The notes: a model not told the origin generated them from the letters alone. DNA of 64,000 bases from Flavobacterium sp. ALJ2 (GCF_015594725.1 NZ_JADNRC010000008.1:1-64000), one strand, 5' to 3'. Shown: positions 9,442 to 18,503, counted from the first letter of the stretch. A program made the numbers and translations.

Positions 9442-10638
9442 ATGTATAAATTTTCAATGAAATCAGTATTCGCTGCATCTGCCTTTATGGTAGGAGTGAG
9501 TGGCTGTTTTGCGCAAGACGTATTAGTAAATTCACTTAAATTAAACGCTAGCGAAAAAAGCAAAGAGAACTTCAAATTTACCGAAGTAATTAACTTAGGG
9601 ACAACATCCGTAAAAGCGCAAGGATCATCTGGTACATGCTGGAGTTATTCGACAAACTCATTTCTTGAGTCTGAAATGATTCGTTTAGGAAAACAACCTG
9701 TTGAATTGTCTCAAATTTTTTCTGCAAGAAATGTGTATGTTGAAAAAGGGGTAAATTATGTACGTATGCACGGAGCAATTACTTTAGGTGATGGTGGAGC
9801 TTTGCATGATGTTATTAATATGTATAAAAAATACGGAACTGTGCCTAGAGAAGTTTATACAGGATTAAACTACGGAACAGATAAAAATAAATTTGCAGAA
9901 ATGGGAGCTCTTATCGAAGGAGTTTTGACAGCTGTAGTTAAAAATCCAAACGGAGAGTTAACGCCTAACTGGCAAAAAGCATATGCTGCTGTTATTGATT
10001 CTTACTTAGGAAAAGTGCCGGAAAACTTTGCTTACAAAGGAAAAAACTATACACCACAATCATTTGCTAAAGAGGTGGTAGGGATTAATCCAGATGAATA
10101 TGTAGAGATATCTTCATTTACTACTTCTCCATATTATCAAAAAACAACTATGATGGTTCCAGACAACTGGTCATTAGATCAAGTGTATAATGTAAAAGTA
10201 AATGATATGACAGATGTTATTGACAATGCTTTGAAAAAAGGATATACAGTTGCTTGGGCAACAGATGTAAGCGAAAAAAGCTTTAGCTGGAAAAACGGTG
10301 TAGCGTATGTACCTACTAAAAAATTCGATGACATGACTACAGATGAAAAAGCAAACATGTTTAATGGACCAAAAGAAGAGCCTGAAATTACTGCCGAAAT
10401 GCGTCAGACTGCTTTTGATAATTATACAACAACAGACGATCACGGAATGCATATTGTTGGTTTAGCCAAAGATCAAACGGGTAAAGAATACTATATCGTT
10501 AAAAATTCTTGGGGAGAAACAAATGACTACAAAGGCTTCTTGTTTGTGACTAAAAATTTCGTGAAGTATAAAACTACTGCTCTTATGGTAAACAAAGGTG
10601 GGATACCTACTGATATTGCTAAGAAGTTAGGAGTTTAA
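9442..10638 (+). CDS. C1 family cysteine aminopeptidase (PepC / bleomycin hydrolase-like), exported
   Basis: 398 residues with an N-terminal signal sequence that ends around GCFAQ. The papain-fold catalytic residues are all present: C66 in GSSGTCWSY, H334 in DDHGMHIVGL and N355 in VKNSWGE. The arrangement matches peptidase C1B (aminopeptidase C/bleomycin hydrolase), though cytoplasmic PepC is longer and lacks a signal. The exported form is common in Bacteroidota and probably trims peptides in the periplasm. An alternative start five codons in (MKSVFAAS) would also leave a normal signal peptide. Confidence 0.92.
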   Translation: MYKFSMKSVFAASAFMVGVSGCFAQDVLVNSLKLNASEKSKENFKFTEVINLGTTSVKAQGSSGTCWSYSTNSFLESEMIRLGKQPVELSQIFSARNVYVEKGVNYVRMHGAITLGDGGALHDVINMYKKYGTVPREVYTGLNYGTDKNKFAEMGALIEGVLTAVVKNPNGELTPNWQKAYAAVIDSYLGKVPENFAYKGKNYTPQSFAKEVVGINPDEYVEISSFTTSPYYQKTTMMVPDNWSLDQVYNVKVNDMTDVIDNALKKGYTVAWATDVSEKSFSWKNGVAYVPTKKFDDMTTDEKANMFNGPKEEPEITAEMRQTAFDNYTTTDDHGMHIVGLAKDQTGKEYYIVKNSWGETNDYKGFLFVTKNFVKYKTTALMVNKGGIPTDIAKKLGV

Positions 10639-10665
10639 GTTAATTAGAACTTTTAAAATATAAAG

Positions 10666-10694
10666 AAAGCGCTACAAGAAATTGTGGCGCTTTT
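10666..10694 (+). terminator. Hairpin terminator after the C1 peptidase
   Basis: AAAGCGCTAC pairs with GTGGCGCTTT across a short loop, with a T-rich tail. It is close in sequence to the terminator after dinD (11756-11787). Confidence 0.8.
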
Positions 10695-10851
10695 CTTTTT
10701 AAATATGTTCTTAATGAATTAATTGTTTAGATAAAATGTATATTTGAAATCATTATATATTAAATATTTTTTCTAGAGTATTGCAATGAGAGAGCATCAA
10801 TTATTTAGATTTAGTCATTTGTATTACGTAAATACATAAAAATCAGTAAGC

Positions 10852-11691
10852 ATGAAAAGTCAGGAAATTATAGATCTTTTTCGACAATTTGAAGAAGTTG
10901 CATCAAACATAGAAGGAGTTGAATGTTGGAGTGCAAGAGAATTGCAAAAATTATTAGGGTATAGTAAGTGGGAAAATTTTGATAAGGTTATTAAAAAAGC
11001 AAAAGACGCTTGTGCAAATGCAGGAGAAGATGTCAATAATCACTTTCCTGATGTCGGGAAGGTGATAGAAGCAGGAAAAGGTGCTCAGCATTTTATTGAT
11101 GATATTGCGCTAACTCGTTATGCTTGTTATTTAATTGCTCAGAATGGAGACAGTCGTAAAGAACAAATTGCTTTTGCTCAAAATTATTTTGCTGTTCAAA
11201 CAAGAAGAGCAGAAGTCATTGAGCAACGTTTATTGGAATTTGAAAGAGTAAAAGCAAGAGAAAAACTTACTCAAACTGAAAAACAGCTTTCTGGAATATT
11301 ATTTGAGCGCGGTGTTGATAATAAAGGTTTTGGAATAATACGTTCTAAAGGAGATCAGGCATTGTTTCGTTTATCAACATTGCAACTTAAGAAGAAAATG
11401 GGAATTCCGGATAATAGACCAGTTGCTGATTTTTTGCCCACAATAAGTATCAAAGCTAAGGATTTAGCAGCAGAAATGACTGGTTTAAATGTACAGAGTA
11501 AAGATTTAAAAGGCCAAAACAAGATCGAAAGCGAACATATTGAAAATAATAAAGCAGTAAGAAACATGCTTACACAAAGAGGGATTGTGCCTGAGAATCT
11601 TCCTAAGGATGAGGATGTTAAAAAAATACAACGGAAGTTAGATAGTGATGATAAAAAAGTATTAAAAGATGCTAAAAAGAAAAACAAATAA
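10852..11691 (+). CDS. dinD: DNA damage-inducible protein D
   Basis: 279 residues, about the length of E. coli DinD. The N-terminal two thirds form the conserved BRO-N/KilA-N-like portion (WSARELQKLLGYSKWENF, FIDDIALTRYACYLIAQNGD), followed by a helical part with GILFERGVDNKGFGIIRSKGD and a lysine-rich tail. Family members are SOS-induced in enterobacteria, and DinD from E. coli is reported to inhibit RecA strand exchange. I see no canonical LexA box upstream, so regulation here is unknown. The gene lies between two similar terminators, and a near-palindrome follows its stop. Confidence 0.88.
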   Translation: MKSQEIIDLFRQFEEVASNIEGVECWSARELQKLLGYSKWENFDKVIKKAKDACANAGEDVNNHFPDVGKVIEAGKGAQHFIDDIALTRYACYLIAQNGDSRKEQIAFAQNYFAVQTRRAEVIEQRLLEFERVKAREKLTQTEKQLSGILFERGVDNKGFGIIRSKGDQALFRLSTLQLKKKMGIPDNRPVADFLPTISIKAKDLAAEMTGLNVQSKDLKGQNKIESEHIENNKAVRNMLTQRGIVPENLPKDEDVKKIQRKLDSDDKKVLKDAKKKNK

Positions 11692-11701
11692 ATGTAATTT
11701 T

Positions 11702-11729
11702 TTAATTCCATCGAATTCGACGGAATTAA
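11702..11729. repeat. 28-nt near-perfect palindrome directly after dinD
   Basis: The two 14-nt halves are complementary with one mismatched pair (A at 11710 against C at 11721), centred on AATT. It starts 10 nt past the dinD stop. It lacks the T run of an intrinsic terminator, which comes separately at 11756-11787. It could be an operator-like site or an mRNA-stabilising stem; nothing in the sequence decides. Confidence 0.6.
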
Positions 11730-11755
11730 ATATATGAGAAGTTTTAATAAAAACG

Positions 11756-11787
11756 AAAAGCGCTACAAGTAATTGCAGCGCTTTTTT
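11756..11787 (+). terminator. Hairpin terminator after dinD
   Basis: AAAAGCGCT and AGCGCTTTT form the stem, with the inner CAAG..AATTG extending it, and eight T residues follow. It is strong and probably acts in both directions towards the convergent XRE gene. Confidence 0.85.
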
Positions 11788-11848
11788 TTGGTTTAAAGAT
11801 GATGATTTGAAGAATCTTTCTTCTCTCAATAATATATTTTACAAAGGG

Positions 11849-12247
11849 TTATTTCCCTTTCAACAACTTCTCCAAATACTCCACTTTCTCTTTTTCAGCC
11901 AAAACCAAACGTTCGTAAAGTTCTACAACTTTATCAAGAGGATTGAATGTTGGCTGGTATTGAATATTTGCATTCATTGATGCATTATCATGATTGTTAA
12001 CTGTGTTTCCAATAATATTAAAAACTGCTTCATCTGAAAAGTTTTTAATTGCTTCAGCGGAAACTCCTAATACTTCAGCGATTTTTTGAAGTTTTTCTTC
12101 ATCAACAATTTCGCTTCCTTCAATATTAGAAATAGATTGCTGACTTATGCCAATTGCTATTGCAAGTGCTTCTTGTTTCATTCCCCTAAGTTCTCTGATT
12201 CGGCTTATATTTCTGCCAATATGTTTTGATTTTGTTGCTGTATTCAT
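11849..12247 (-). CDS. XRE-family helix-turn-helix transcriptional regulator
   Basis: 132 residues. The N-terminal half (about 10-70) is a Cro/CI-type helix-turn-helix: ISRIRELRGMKQEALAIAIGISQQSISNIEG followed by LQKIAEVLGVSAEAI. The C-terminal part carries an asparagine-rich link and a coiled-coil-like helix (VVELYERLVLAEKEKVEYLEKLLKGK) that probably mediates dimerisation. It is convergent with dinD and transcribed away from the small gene at 12425. No target can be named from the sequence. Confidence 0.9.
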   Translation of the reverse strand: MNTATKSKHIGRNISRIRELRGMKQEALAIAIGISQQSISNIEGSEIVDEEKLQKIAEVLGVSAEAIKNFSDEAVFNIIGNTVNNHDNASMNANIQYQPTFNPLDKVVELYERLVLAEKEKVEYLEKLLKGK

Positions 12248-12424
12248 AGTTCAAAGATATTTAAAATTCTTGATAAATTATCTACATGGTAAAACACAAG
12301 CTTGCCTTGGTTGGATACAATTTTGAATGTTTTGAAGTAGTATAATTTATTGTTTAATTGCAATTTGTTAAACAAAAATACAATTTTTCGGACAAGTAGT
12401 ATTTAAAAGCAAAAAAATATAAAT

Positions 12425-12703
12425 ATGCAAAAAGAAAATTATACTGTATCACATCATGATGATGTAATGGTAGCTGTAGCAAAATTCCTTTCAGAACTTT
12501 GGTTCGAAGGAGAGTTTAGGGATCAACCGGATTATTTAGCAGAAATTTTTGAAGATATCCTCAAAACAGAACTTGGTGATGACCTCGATCTGCGAACTAA
12601 AATGATAGGTTGTATCAAAACATGTAAGATGTTGGTAAAGGCGCTTGAGCCGTTCTCTGATGCGCAAATAGAAAAAGCTTGTATTGAGATCATCGAAGCT
12701 TAA
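12425..12703 (+). CDS. Small conserved-looking helical protein, function unknown
   Basis: 92 residues, acidic and predicted helical: FLSELWFEGEFRDQPDYLAEIFEDILKTELGDD followed by LRTKMIGCIKTCKMLVKAL. No signal peptide, membrane segment or catalytic motif. The start is supported by an A-rich leader and normal codon use. I do not recognise the family. It is divergent from the XRE gene with about 180 nt between them, which makes regulation by that protein possible but unproven. Confidence 0.65.
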   Translation: MQKENYTVSHHDDVMVAVAKFLSELWFEGEFRDQPDYLAEIFEDILKTELGDDLDLRTKMIGCIKTCKMLVKALEPFSDAQIEKACIEIIEA

Positions 12704-12766
12704 TTTTGTTTGTTGTGGGGCTTAATTTTGGCTAACCGTTAAGTTATAAAGTTGAGCCGTTTTTTT

Positions 12767-12807
12767 ACCGCAAAGCCCGCAAAGTTAAAAGCGCAAAGTT
12801 CGCAAAG
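12767..12807. repeat. Cluster of CGCAAAG repeats in the intergenic region
   Basis: Four copies of a GCAAAG core (CCGCAAAG, CCGCAAAG, GCGCAAAG, TCGCAAAG) spaced 9-15 nt apart. Such short GCAAAG clusters are scattered in intergenic DNA of Flavobacterium genomes. The surrounding 12704-12921 segment holds no gene. Confidence 0.55.
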
Positions 12808-12921
12808 CTTAATGATTTTTGATAACTCCACAGGTTTTCGTATTGATTCGTTTCTTTGCTTGGAGAGTAAATAATGTAAACAAAGTGCATAAAGAATAGA
12901 TTGGCTGAATAAGGTACAAAA

Positions 12922-12954
12922 AAAATACCACTTACAATTTGTAAGTGGTATTTT
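12922..12954 (-). terminator. Terminator of the tRNA-Asn pair
   Basis: A perfect stem, AAAATACCACTTAC with GTAAGTGGTATTTT, lies 4 nt beyond the 3' end of the second tRNA. Read on the minus strand it ends in a T run. Confidence 0.85.
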
Positions 12955-12958
12955 GAAG

Positions 12959-13032
12959 CTCCCTCTCTTGGGCTCGAACCAAGGACCCTCTGATTAACAG
13001 TCAGATGCTCTAACCAACTGAGCTAAGAAGGA
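12959..13032 (-). tRNA. tRNA-Asn (GTT anticodon)
   Basis: 74 nt without an encoded CCA. Acceptor arm TCCTTCT/AGAGGGA with one G-T pair, D arm GCTC/GAGC, anticodon stem TCTGA/TCAGA with loop CTGTTAA (anticodon GTT), T arm CTTGG/CCAAG with loop TTCGAGC. It is the downstream member of a tandem pair and differs from the other copy by two acceptor-stem bases. Confidence 0.97.
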
Positions 13033-13070
13033 ATCACCTTAAAGGTAAATATGTTTGCTAAAAAAAGTTG

Positions 13071-13144
13071 CTCCCCCTCTTGGGCTCGAACCAAGGACCC
13101 TCTGATTAACAGTCAGATGCTCTAACCAACTGAGCTAAGGAGGA
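13071..13144 (-). tRNA. tRNA-Asn (GTT anticodon), first of the tandem pair
   Basis: Same fold as its neighbour, with acceptor arm TCCTCCT/AGGGGGA. All arms pair and the loop CTGTTAA gives anticodon GTT. It lies 38 nt upstream of the second copy, and both probably come from one transcript ending at 12922-12954. Confidence 0.97.
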
Positions 13145-13227
13145 AGTTGTTGTTCTTTTTAGCGAGTGCAAATATATAAGATTTTTTGCTTTCAAAAAAA
13201 CTTTTTCACACTTTTTATTAATTTTTT

Positions 13228-14571
13228 TTACTTCCCAACGATTGCTTTATAAATGTCGTTACCATTAGCAAATAAAAGCAATGTGATAAGTAAGACAAAG
13301 CCAACCATTTGCGCATTTTCTAAGAATTTATCACTCGGTTTTTTGCCACTAATAATTTCGTATAATAAAAACATTACATGACCACCATCAAGAGCAGGAA
13401 TCGGCAATAAATTCATAACTCCAAGCATAATTGATAAAAGTGCAGTAATAGACCAGAATACTTCCCAGCTCCAATAACTCGGAAAAATATTGTAAATAGC
13501 AGCAAAACCACCTACTTGTTTGTATGCTTTTGTTTCTGGATTGAAAATCATTTTAAGCTGTTTTCCGTAACCTACTAATTGGTTTTTCCCTTTTTCAATT
13601 CCAACAGGAATCGATTCAAAGAAACTAAATTCTTTAGTGCTTACTTTATAATAGCCTAATTTTTCTAACGAATCCATTCCTAGCGTACCAACATTTACAT
13701 TAAGCTTGCCATCCTTTGATATGATAAGATTAACAGGAGTATCCTTTTGGTTTCTTAAAACGGTTGCAGGAACAGTTTTTCCTTTGTTATTTTCTATAAA
13801 GGTTTTTGCCTCGTCGTAATATTTTACTTTTTGTCCATTAATAGAAGTAATCATATCTTTTGGTTGCAAAGCAGTATTTGCAGATTCTGGAGCAATTGCT
13901 GCAATTACAAATGGCATTCTTATAGAAACAAGCGGGCTTTTTTCATGTTTTGATAATTGGTCAACAAGGTCATTTGGCATGTTGATAGTTTGCTCAACGC
14001 CATTTCTTTCAATAATAACTTGTTTTGACATCACTAAATCCATGTTTAACTGATTGTCAAAATTCGCTACTTTTTTACCATCAATGGCAAGAATTTTATC
14101 ACCAGTTTTAAAACCAGCTTTAATCATAACAGGATTTTCAATTGAAAGGCCATCTTTTATGTCGGCATTGGCAACATAAGTTTCGCCATAAGCAAAAGCC
14201 ATTCCGATATAAATAATAAATGCAAGAATAAAGTTTACAGTAACTCCACCCAACATAATGATTAAACGTTGCCAAGCTGGTTTAGAACGAAATTCCCAAG
14301 GTTGTGGCGGTAAAGCCATTTGTTCCTTGTCCATGCTTTCGTCAATCATCCCAGATATTTTTACATAACCACCTAGAGGTAACCATCCGATTCCGTATTC
14401 GGTATCGCCAATTTTCTTTTTTAGAAGAGAATATTTTACATCAAAAAACAAATAGAATTTTTCGACTCTTGTTTTAAATAATTTTGCAGGGATAAAATGC
14501 CCTAATTCGTGAAGAATAATAAGTAATGATAAACTCAATAAAAATTGAGAAAGCTTGATAACTATATCCAT
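13228..14571 (-). CDS. rseP: RIP metalloprotease, site-2 protease RseP
   Basis: 447 residues, a membrane zinc protease that cleaves anti-sigma factors and signal-peptide remnants within the inner membrane. The zinc motif HELGH is at residues 21-25 in the first transmembrane segment, and the second metal motif appears as LLPIPALDGGHVMF near the C-terminus. Between them are PDZ-like domains (GFKTGDKILAIDGKKV; LQPKDMITSINGQKV). Four membrane segments are visible, as expected. It is monocistronic and reads towards the tRNA genes. Confidence 0.95.
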   Translation of the reverse strand: MDIVIKLSQFLLSLSLLIILHELGHFIPAKLFKTRVEKFYLFFDVKYSLLKKKIGDTEYGIGWLPLGGYVKISGMIDESMDKEQMALPPQPWEFRSKPAWQRLIIMLGGVTVNFILAFIIYIGMAFAYGETYVANADIKDGLSIENPVMIKAGFKTGDKILAIDGKKVANFDNQLNMDLVMSKQVIIERNGVEQTINMPNDLVDQLSKHEKSPLVSIRMPFVIAAIAPESANTALQPKDMITSINGQKVKYYDEAKTFIENNKGKTVPATVLRNQKDTPVNLIISKDGKLNVNVGTLGMDSLEKLGYYKVSTKEFSFFESIPVGIEKGKNQLVGYGKQLKMIFNPETKAYKQVGGFAAIYNIFPSYWSWEVFWSITALLSIMLGVMNLLPIPALDGGHVMFLLYEIISGKKPSDKFLENAQMVGFVLLITLLLFANGNDIYKAIVGK

Positions 14572-14599
14572 TGTTTAATTTTAGTTCTTAAATAACGCA

Positions 14600-14607
14600 C
14601 AAAAGTA
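14600..14607 (-). promoter_or_regulatory. Candidate -7 element for rseP
   Basis: On the minus strand this reads TACTTTTG, a match to the Bacteroidota -7 consensus TAnnTTTG, about 28 nt upstream of the rseP start. A TTG lies about 25 nt further upstream, slightly farther than the usual spacing. Confidence 0.4.
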
Positions 14608-14769
14608 ACGTTTTCTATTTTAATTCATAGTGCAATATAAGCCATAAGGTTTTAAATGTTTGTTAATTAATAAACATTTAGATTTCTACTTTTAGCAAGA
14701 TGCAGTAACTTTACTTTTTAAACACTATTTTAAATATTAGTAGTGTAAATCCGCTAAAAGTTACATTAT

Positions 14770-15840
14770 ATGGCTTCATTATTGTTTTCTTCACTTTCGA
14801 TAAAAAAAATTACCTTAAAAAATAGAATCGTTATTTCGCCAATGTGTCAATACTCTGCTGTTGATGGTTTTGCCAACGATTGGCATTTGGTACATTTGGG
14901 TGCTCGTGCAACGGGAGGTTCCGCATTGATAATTCAGGAGGCTACAGCAGTTTCGCCTGAAGCAAGGATTTCGCCTCAGGATTTAGGATTGTGGAATGAT
15001 GAACAGATAGAAAAATTGAAAGTTATTAATCAATTTATTATTTCTCAAAATGCAATTCCAGGAATTCAGATTGCTCATGCCGGACGTAAAGCTAGCGTTT
15101 CTGTACCTTGGGAAGGAAATAAAAAATTAGATATCGCTCAAGGCGGATGGCAGACAGTTGCTCCAAGTGCAGTGGGTTACCATGATAATGAAACGGCACC
15201 AATAGCTTTAGATAAAGCGGGAATCGAGAAAGTAATTGCTGATTTTAAAGCAACTACTAAAAGAGCTGTTACCGCAGGATATCAGGTTTTAGAAATTCAC
15301 GGAGCACATGGGTATTTACTACATCAATTTATGTCGCCATTATCTAATTTTAGAATGGATGAATATGGAGGGAGTTTCGAAAACAGAATTCGTCTAACTC
15401 TTGAAATCGTAGATGCAGTACAATCAGAGTGGCCTGCTGATTTGCCTTTGTTTGTTCGTATTTCGGCGATCGACTGGGCAGATGGAGGATGGAGTATTGA
15501 AGAGTCAGTACAGCTTTCAACAATTTTAAAATCTAAAGGGGTTGATGTTGTCGATGTGTCTTCAGGAGGATTGGTTTCACATCAGAAAATTGCCTTAGGG
15601 CCAAATTATCAAGTGCCTTTTGCCGAAAGGATAAAAAAAGAAACTGGTGTTTTAACAGGAGCTGTCGGTTTAATTACTGAAGCCAAACAAGCCGAAGCTA
15701 TTTTGAGTTCTGGTCAAGCCGATTTAATTTTGTTTGCGCGTGAATCACTTCGAGATCCAAACTTGGCATTGCATTTTGCATCTGAGTTAAACTCCGATAT
15801 TCAATGGCCAAAACAATACGAAAGAGCCAAAACCAAATAA
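14770..15840 (+). CDS. NADH:flavin oxidoreductase, old yellow enzyme family (YqjM/NamA-like)
   Basis: 356 residues, a complete FMN-binding TIM barrel that reduces activated C=C bonds with NAD(P)H. Diagnostic segments are IVISPMCQYSAVDGFANDWH near the start (the cysteine-containing loop of the thermophilic-like YqjM class), QIAHAGRKAS, HGAHGYLLHQFMSPLSN and GGSFENR. A Gfo/Idh/MocA oxidoreductase gene follows after 28 nt, so the two are probably cotranscribed. The natural substrate is not predictable. Confidence 0.93.
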   Translation: MASLLFSSLSIKKITLKNRIVISPMCQYSAVDGFANDWHLVHLGARATGGSALIIQEATAVSPEARISPQDLGLWNDEQIEKLKVINQFIISQNAIPGIQIAHAGRKASVSVPWEGNKKLDIAQGGWQTVAPSAVGYHDNETAPIALDKAGIEKVIADFKATTKRAVTAGYQVLEIHGAHGYLLHQFMSPLSNFRMDEYGGSFENRIRLTLEIVDAVQSEWPADLPLFVRISAIDWADGGWSIEESVQLSTILKSKGVDVVDVSSGGLVSHQKIALGPNYQVPFAERIKKETGVLTGAVGLITEAKQAEAILSSGQADLILFARESLRDPNLALHFASELNSDIQWPKQYERAKTK

Positions 15841-15868
15841 ATTTGTTGCAAAAACTAATACCATACTA

Positions 15869-16909
15869 ATGCAAAAAATAAAAACAGCACTATTATCATA
15901 CGGAATGTCGGGAAAAGTTTTTCACGCACCATTTATAGCGATTCATCCAGGGTTTGAACTTATGGGTTCTTGGGAAAGAAGCAAAAAGTTAATTCAGGAA
16001 GATTATACTACAGTTAAAAGTTACTCGACTATTGAGGATGTTCTTGCAGACGATATCGATTTGGTAATTGTAAATACACCCGTTGAAACACATTATGAAT
16101 ATGCTAAAAAAGTTCTGGAAGCTGGCAAACACGCTATAGTCGAAAAAGCATTTACAACTACTGTAGCTCAGGCTCAGGAATTGGCTGATATAGCCAAAGC
16201 AAAAGGTTTAAAATTGGCTGTTTTTCAAAACAGAAGATGGGACAGTGATTTTAAAACTGTTCAAAAAGTAGTGAAAGATGGTGTTTTAGGAGATTTGGTC
16301 GAAGCCGAATTTCATTTTGATCGGTATAATCCTTCATTGAGTATTAAAACACATAAAGAGACGGCTAATTCAGGAGCAGGGATTTTAAAAGATTTAGGCC
16401 CACATTTAATAGATCAGGCATTGCATTTGTTCGGATTTCCAAAATCAGTCTTTGCCGATATCAGAGTAACACGCAAAAATTCGTTGGTAGATGATTATAT
16501 GGATTTACTATTGTATTATGATGATTTTAGAGTTCGATTAAAAGCAAGTTTCTTTGTTAGAGAAGCTAATCCAGCTTATGTTGTTCATGGAAAAAAAGGC
16601 TCATTCTTAAAACCTCGTGGCGATGTTCAAGAAGATGATTTAAAATTAAGTAAAAAACCCGATACGCCTACTTGGGGAACGGAAGCAGAAGGTTTGAACG
16701 GAATTTTGCACACAGAAATCGATGGTAAAATTATTAAAGAAAAGATTCCGACTTTTCAAGGAAATTATTATGATTTTTTTGATGGTGTATACAAGTCGAT
16801 TACAACAAATGCAATAGAACCAGTTCCTGCCGAAGACGGTGTTAAAACCATGAAAATCATCGAAACAGCGATTGCGAGTAATGCGCAACATAAAGTCGTT
16901 AATTTGTAG
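15869..16909 (+). CDS. Gfo/Idh/MocA family oxidoreductase
   Basis: 346 residues. The N-terminal Rossmann half starts KTALLSYGMSGKVFHAPFI and contains VNTPVETHYEYAKKVLEAGKHAIVEKAF, where the family EKP motif reads EKA. The second half is the alpha/beta substrate domain with DLGPHLIDQALHLFG. This resembles YdgJ/YvaA-type dehydrogenases acting on sugars or inositol-like compounds. It is the second gene of an apparent operon with the old yellow enzyme. The proline-to-alanine change in EKP occurs in other members, so I do not read it as inactivating. Confidence 0.92.
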   Translation: MQKIKTALLSYGMSGKVFHAPFIAIHPGFELMGSWERSKKLIQEDYTTVKSYSTIEDVLADDIDLVIVNTPVETHYEYAKKVLEAGKHAIVEKAFTTTVAQAQELADIAKAKGLKLAVFQNRRWDSDFKTVQKVVKDGVLGDLVEAEFHFDRYNPSLSIKTHKETANSGAGILKDLGPHLIDQALHLFGFPKSVFADIRVTRKNSLVDDYMDLLLYYDDFRVRLKASFFVREANPAYVVHGKKGSFLKPRGDVQEDDLKLSKKPDTPTWGTEAEGLNGILHTEIDGKIIKEKIPTFQGNYYDFFDGVYKSITTNAIEPVPAEDGVKTMKIIETAIASNAQHKVVNL

Positions 16910-16928
16910 GTATTTAACTGTTTGCGAA

Positions 16929-17085
16929 AGTAACGCGGATTAAACGGATTTACTAAAGTAAAGACGCAGATTAAACTCGGATTTTTAAAAACAATCTTGT
17001 CCCAGCGCTTTGGGAGATAATCCGTTTTATCCGTGTTTTCGCCTTAGAGAATCCGCGTCATCCGTGTTCCATTCGCGTTCCACTT
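16929..17085. repeat. Intergenic repeat element with CGGATTAAACGGATT-type inverted arms
   Basis: 16936-16950 and 17019-17033 are complementary with one mismatch, and related AATCCGCGTCATCCG words occur again at about 17051-17071. It has no coding content. Such ATCCG/CGGAT-rich intergenic elements recur in Flavobacterium genomes. It separates the oxidoreductase operon from the MFS gene. Confidence 0.6.
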
Positions 17086-17189
17086 AATTTATAAACAATA
17101 ACGTTATATGTTGTAGGAACTGGTTGGGTTAAATTAATCAAAAGAATGATTTTCGTAATTTTGTCCAATCAAACTTTAAATGATTTATT

Positions 17190-18413
17190 TTGATAGATTT
17201 AAACTTTCTTGGCAGATTTAAGACCAAAGCAAAATTCAAAAAAACGTATAAAAATGCCAAAGCATCCTATTTAAATCGAATTCGCTTTGCAGTAGGTATG
17301 TTTTATTTTGCGATGGGTTTGTGTTTTGCCACTTGGGCAAGCCGAATTCCAGATATTAAAACGGCTTTGAGTTTGAGCGAAGGACAATTAGGATCTATCT
17401 TGTTTGCTTTACCATTAGGGCAATTGATAGTTATGCCGTTTTCAGGTAAACTAGTAACCAAATTTGGGAGTCATAGGATTCTTGTGTTTTCTTTATTATT
17501 TTATGCATTTAGTTTAACTAATTTAGGTTTAGCTAATGCATCATGGCAATTATCGCTTGCTTTGTTTGTATTTGGAGTATTTGGAAATTTAGCGAATATT
17601 GCAGTAAATACTCAAGGAGTATATACCGAAGTGCTTTTTAAGAAAACAATAATGTCTTCTTTTCATGGTATGTGGAGTTTTGCCGGATTTTCGGGAGCAT
17701 TAGTTGGATTAGGGATGCTTGCTTTAAAGCTTACACCATATTATCATTTTGTAATTGTAGCAGGAATTGTATTAATGATGATTGCTTTTAATTATAAGTT
17801 TTTGATTAAAGCCACAGAAAAAATTAAAGTAAAAGTTGAGGATAAAAAAAAGAAACTATTTACAAAACCAGATAGTTCGTTGATTTGGTTAGGAGTAATT
17901 GGTTTTTGTTGTATGGCGAGCGAAGGAGTAATGTTTGACTGGAGTGGTGTTTACTTTAAAGATGTCGTAAAAGCGCCAGGGGCATTGGTTATCTTAGGTT
18001 ATACTTCGTTTATGATAATGATGGCAAGTGGTCGTTTTCTTGGTGATGGACTGATTCTTAAATTTGGAAGAAAAAAAGTATTACAAATAAGCGGATTGGT
18101 TATCTCGCTGGGTCTTTTTACCTCTGTATTATTCCCTTATATAATTCCTTGTACAATTGCTTTTATGTTTGTAGGACTTGGCGTTTCTACAGTTGTGCCA
18201 ACATTGTATAGCGTAGCAGGCAAAAACCCTACGGTTCCTGCAGGTGAAGCCTTAACAATAGTATCGAGTGTTAGTTTTCTAGGTTTTTTAATGGGGCCAC
18301 CTGTTATTGGTCATATTGCAGAAGCTTTTGGTCTTCGATTCTCGTTTGCCTTTATCGGTATTTTTGGGTTTTTAATTGCTTTTATGGTTTCCAGAATTAA
18401 AGCTATTGAATAG
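17190..18413 (+). CDS. MFS transporter (YbjJ/FucP-like)
   Basis: 407 residues with about twelve hydrophobic segments. The first is at FAVGMFYFAMGLCFATWASRIPD, and the family loop motif is seen at GQLIVMPFSGKLVTKFGSHRIL. The start is a TTG: an in-frame TGA lies just upstream at 17181, and the first ATG would cut into the first transmembrane helix. A basic 30-residue cytoplasmic leader precedes helix 1. The pattern is that of sugar-type MFS porters; the substrate is not recognisable. Confidence 0.88.
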   Translation: MIDLNFLGRFKTKAKFKKTYKNAKASYLNRIRFAVGMFYFAMGLCFATWASRIPDIKTALSLSEGQLGSILFALPLGQLIVMPFSGKLVTKFGSHRILVFSLLFYAFSLTNLGLANASWQLSLALFVFGVFGNLANIAVNTQGVYTEVLFKKTIMSSFHGMWSFAGFSGALVGLGMLALKLTPYYHFVIVAGIVLMMIAFNYKFLIKATEKIKVKVEDKKKKLFTKPDSSLIWLGVIGFCCMASEGVMFDWSGVYFKDVVKAPGALVILGYTSFMIMMASGRFLGDGLILKFGRKKVLQISGLVISLGLFTSVLFPYIIPCTIAFMFVGLGVSTVVPTLYSVAGKNPTVPAGEALTIVSSVSFLGFLMGPPVIGHIAEAFGLRFSFAFIGIFGFLIAFMVSRIKAIE

Positions 18414-18503
18414 ATAAACTCCTCTTTTAGAGTATAGAATATTTAATTGTTTTCTTATTTTTTAAAATTTAACAAGAAAAGTATTTATTTTGGTTTTATT
18501 TTA

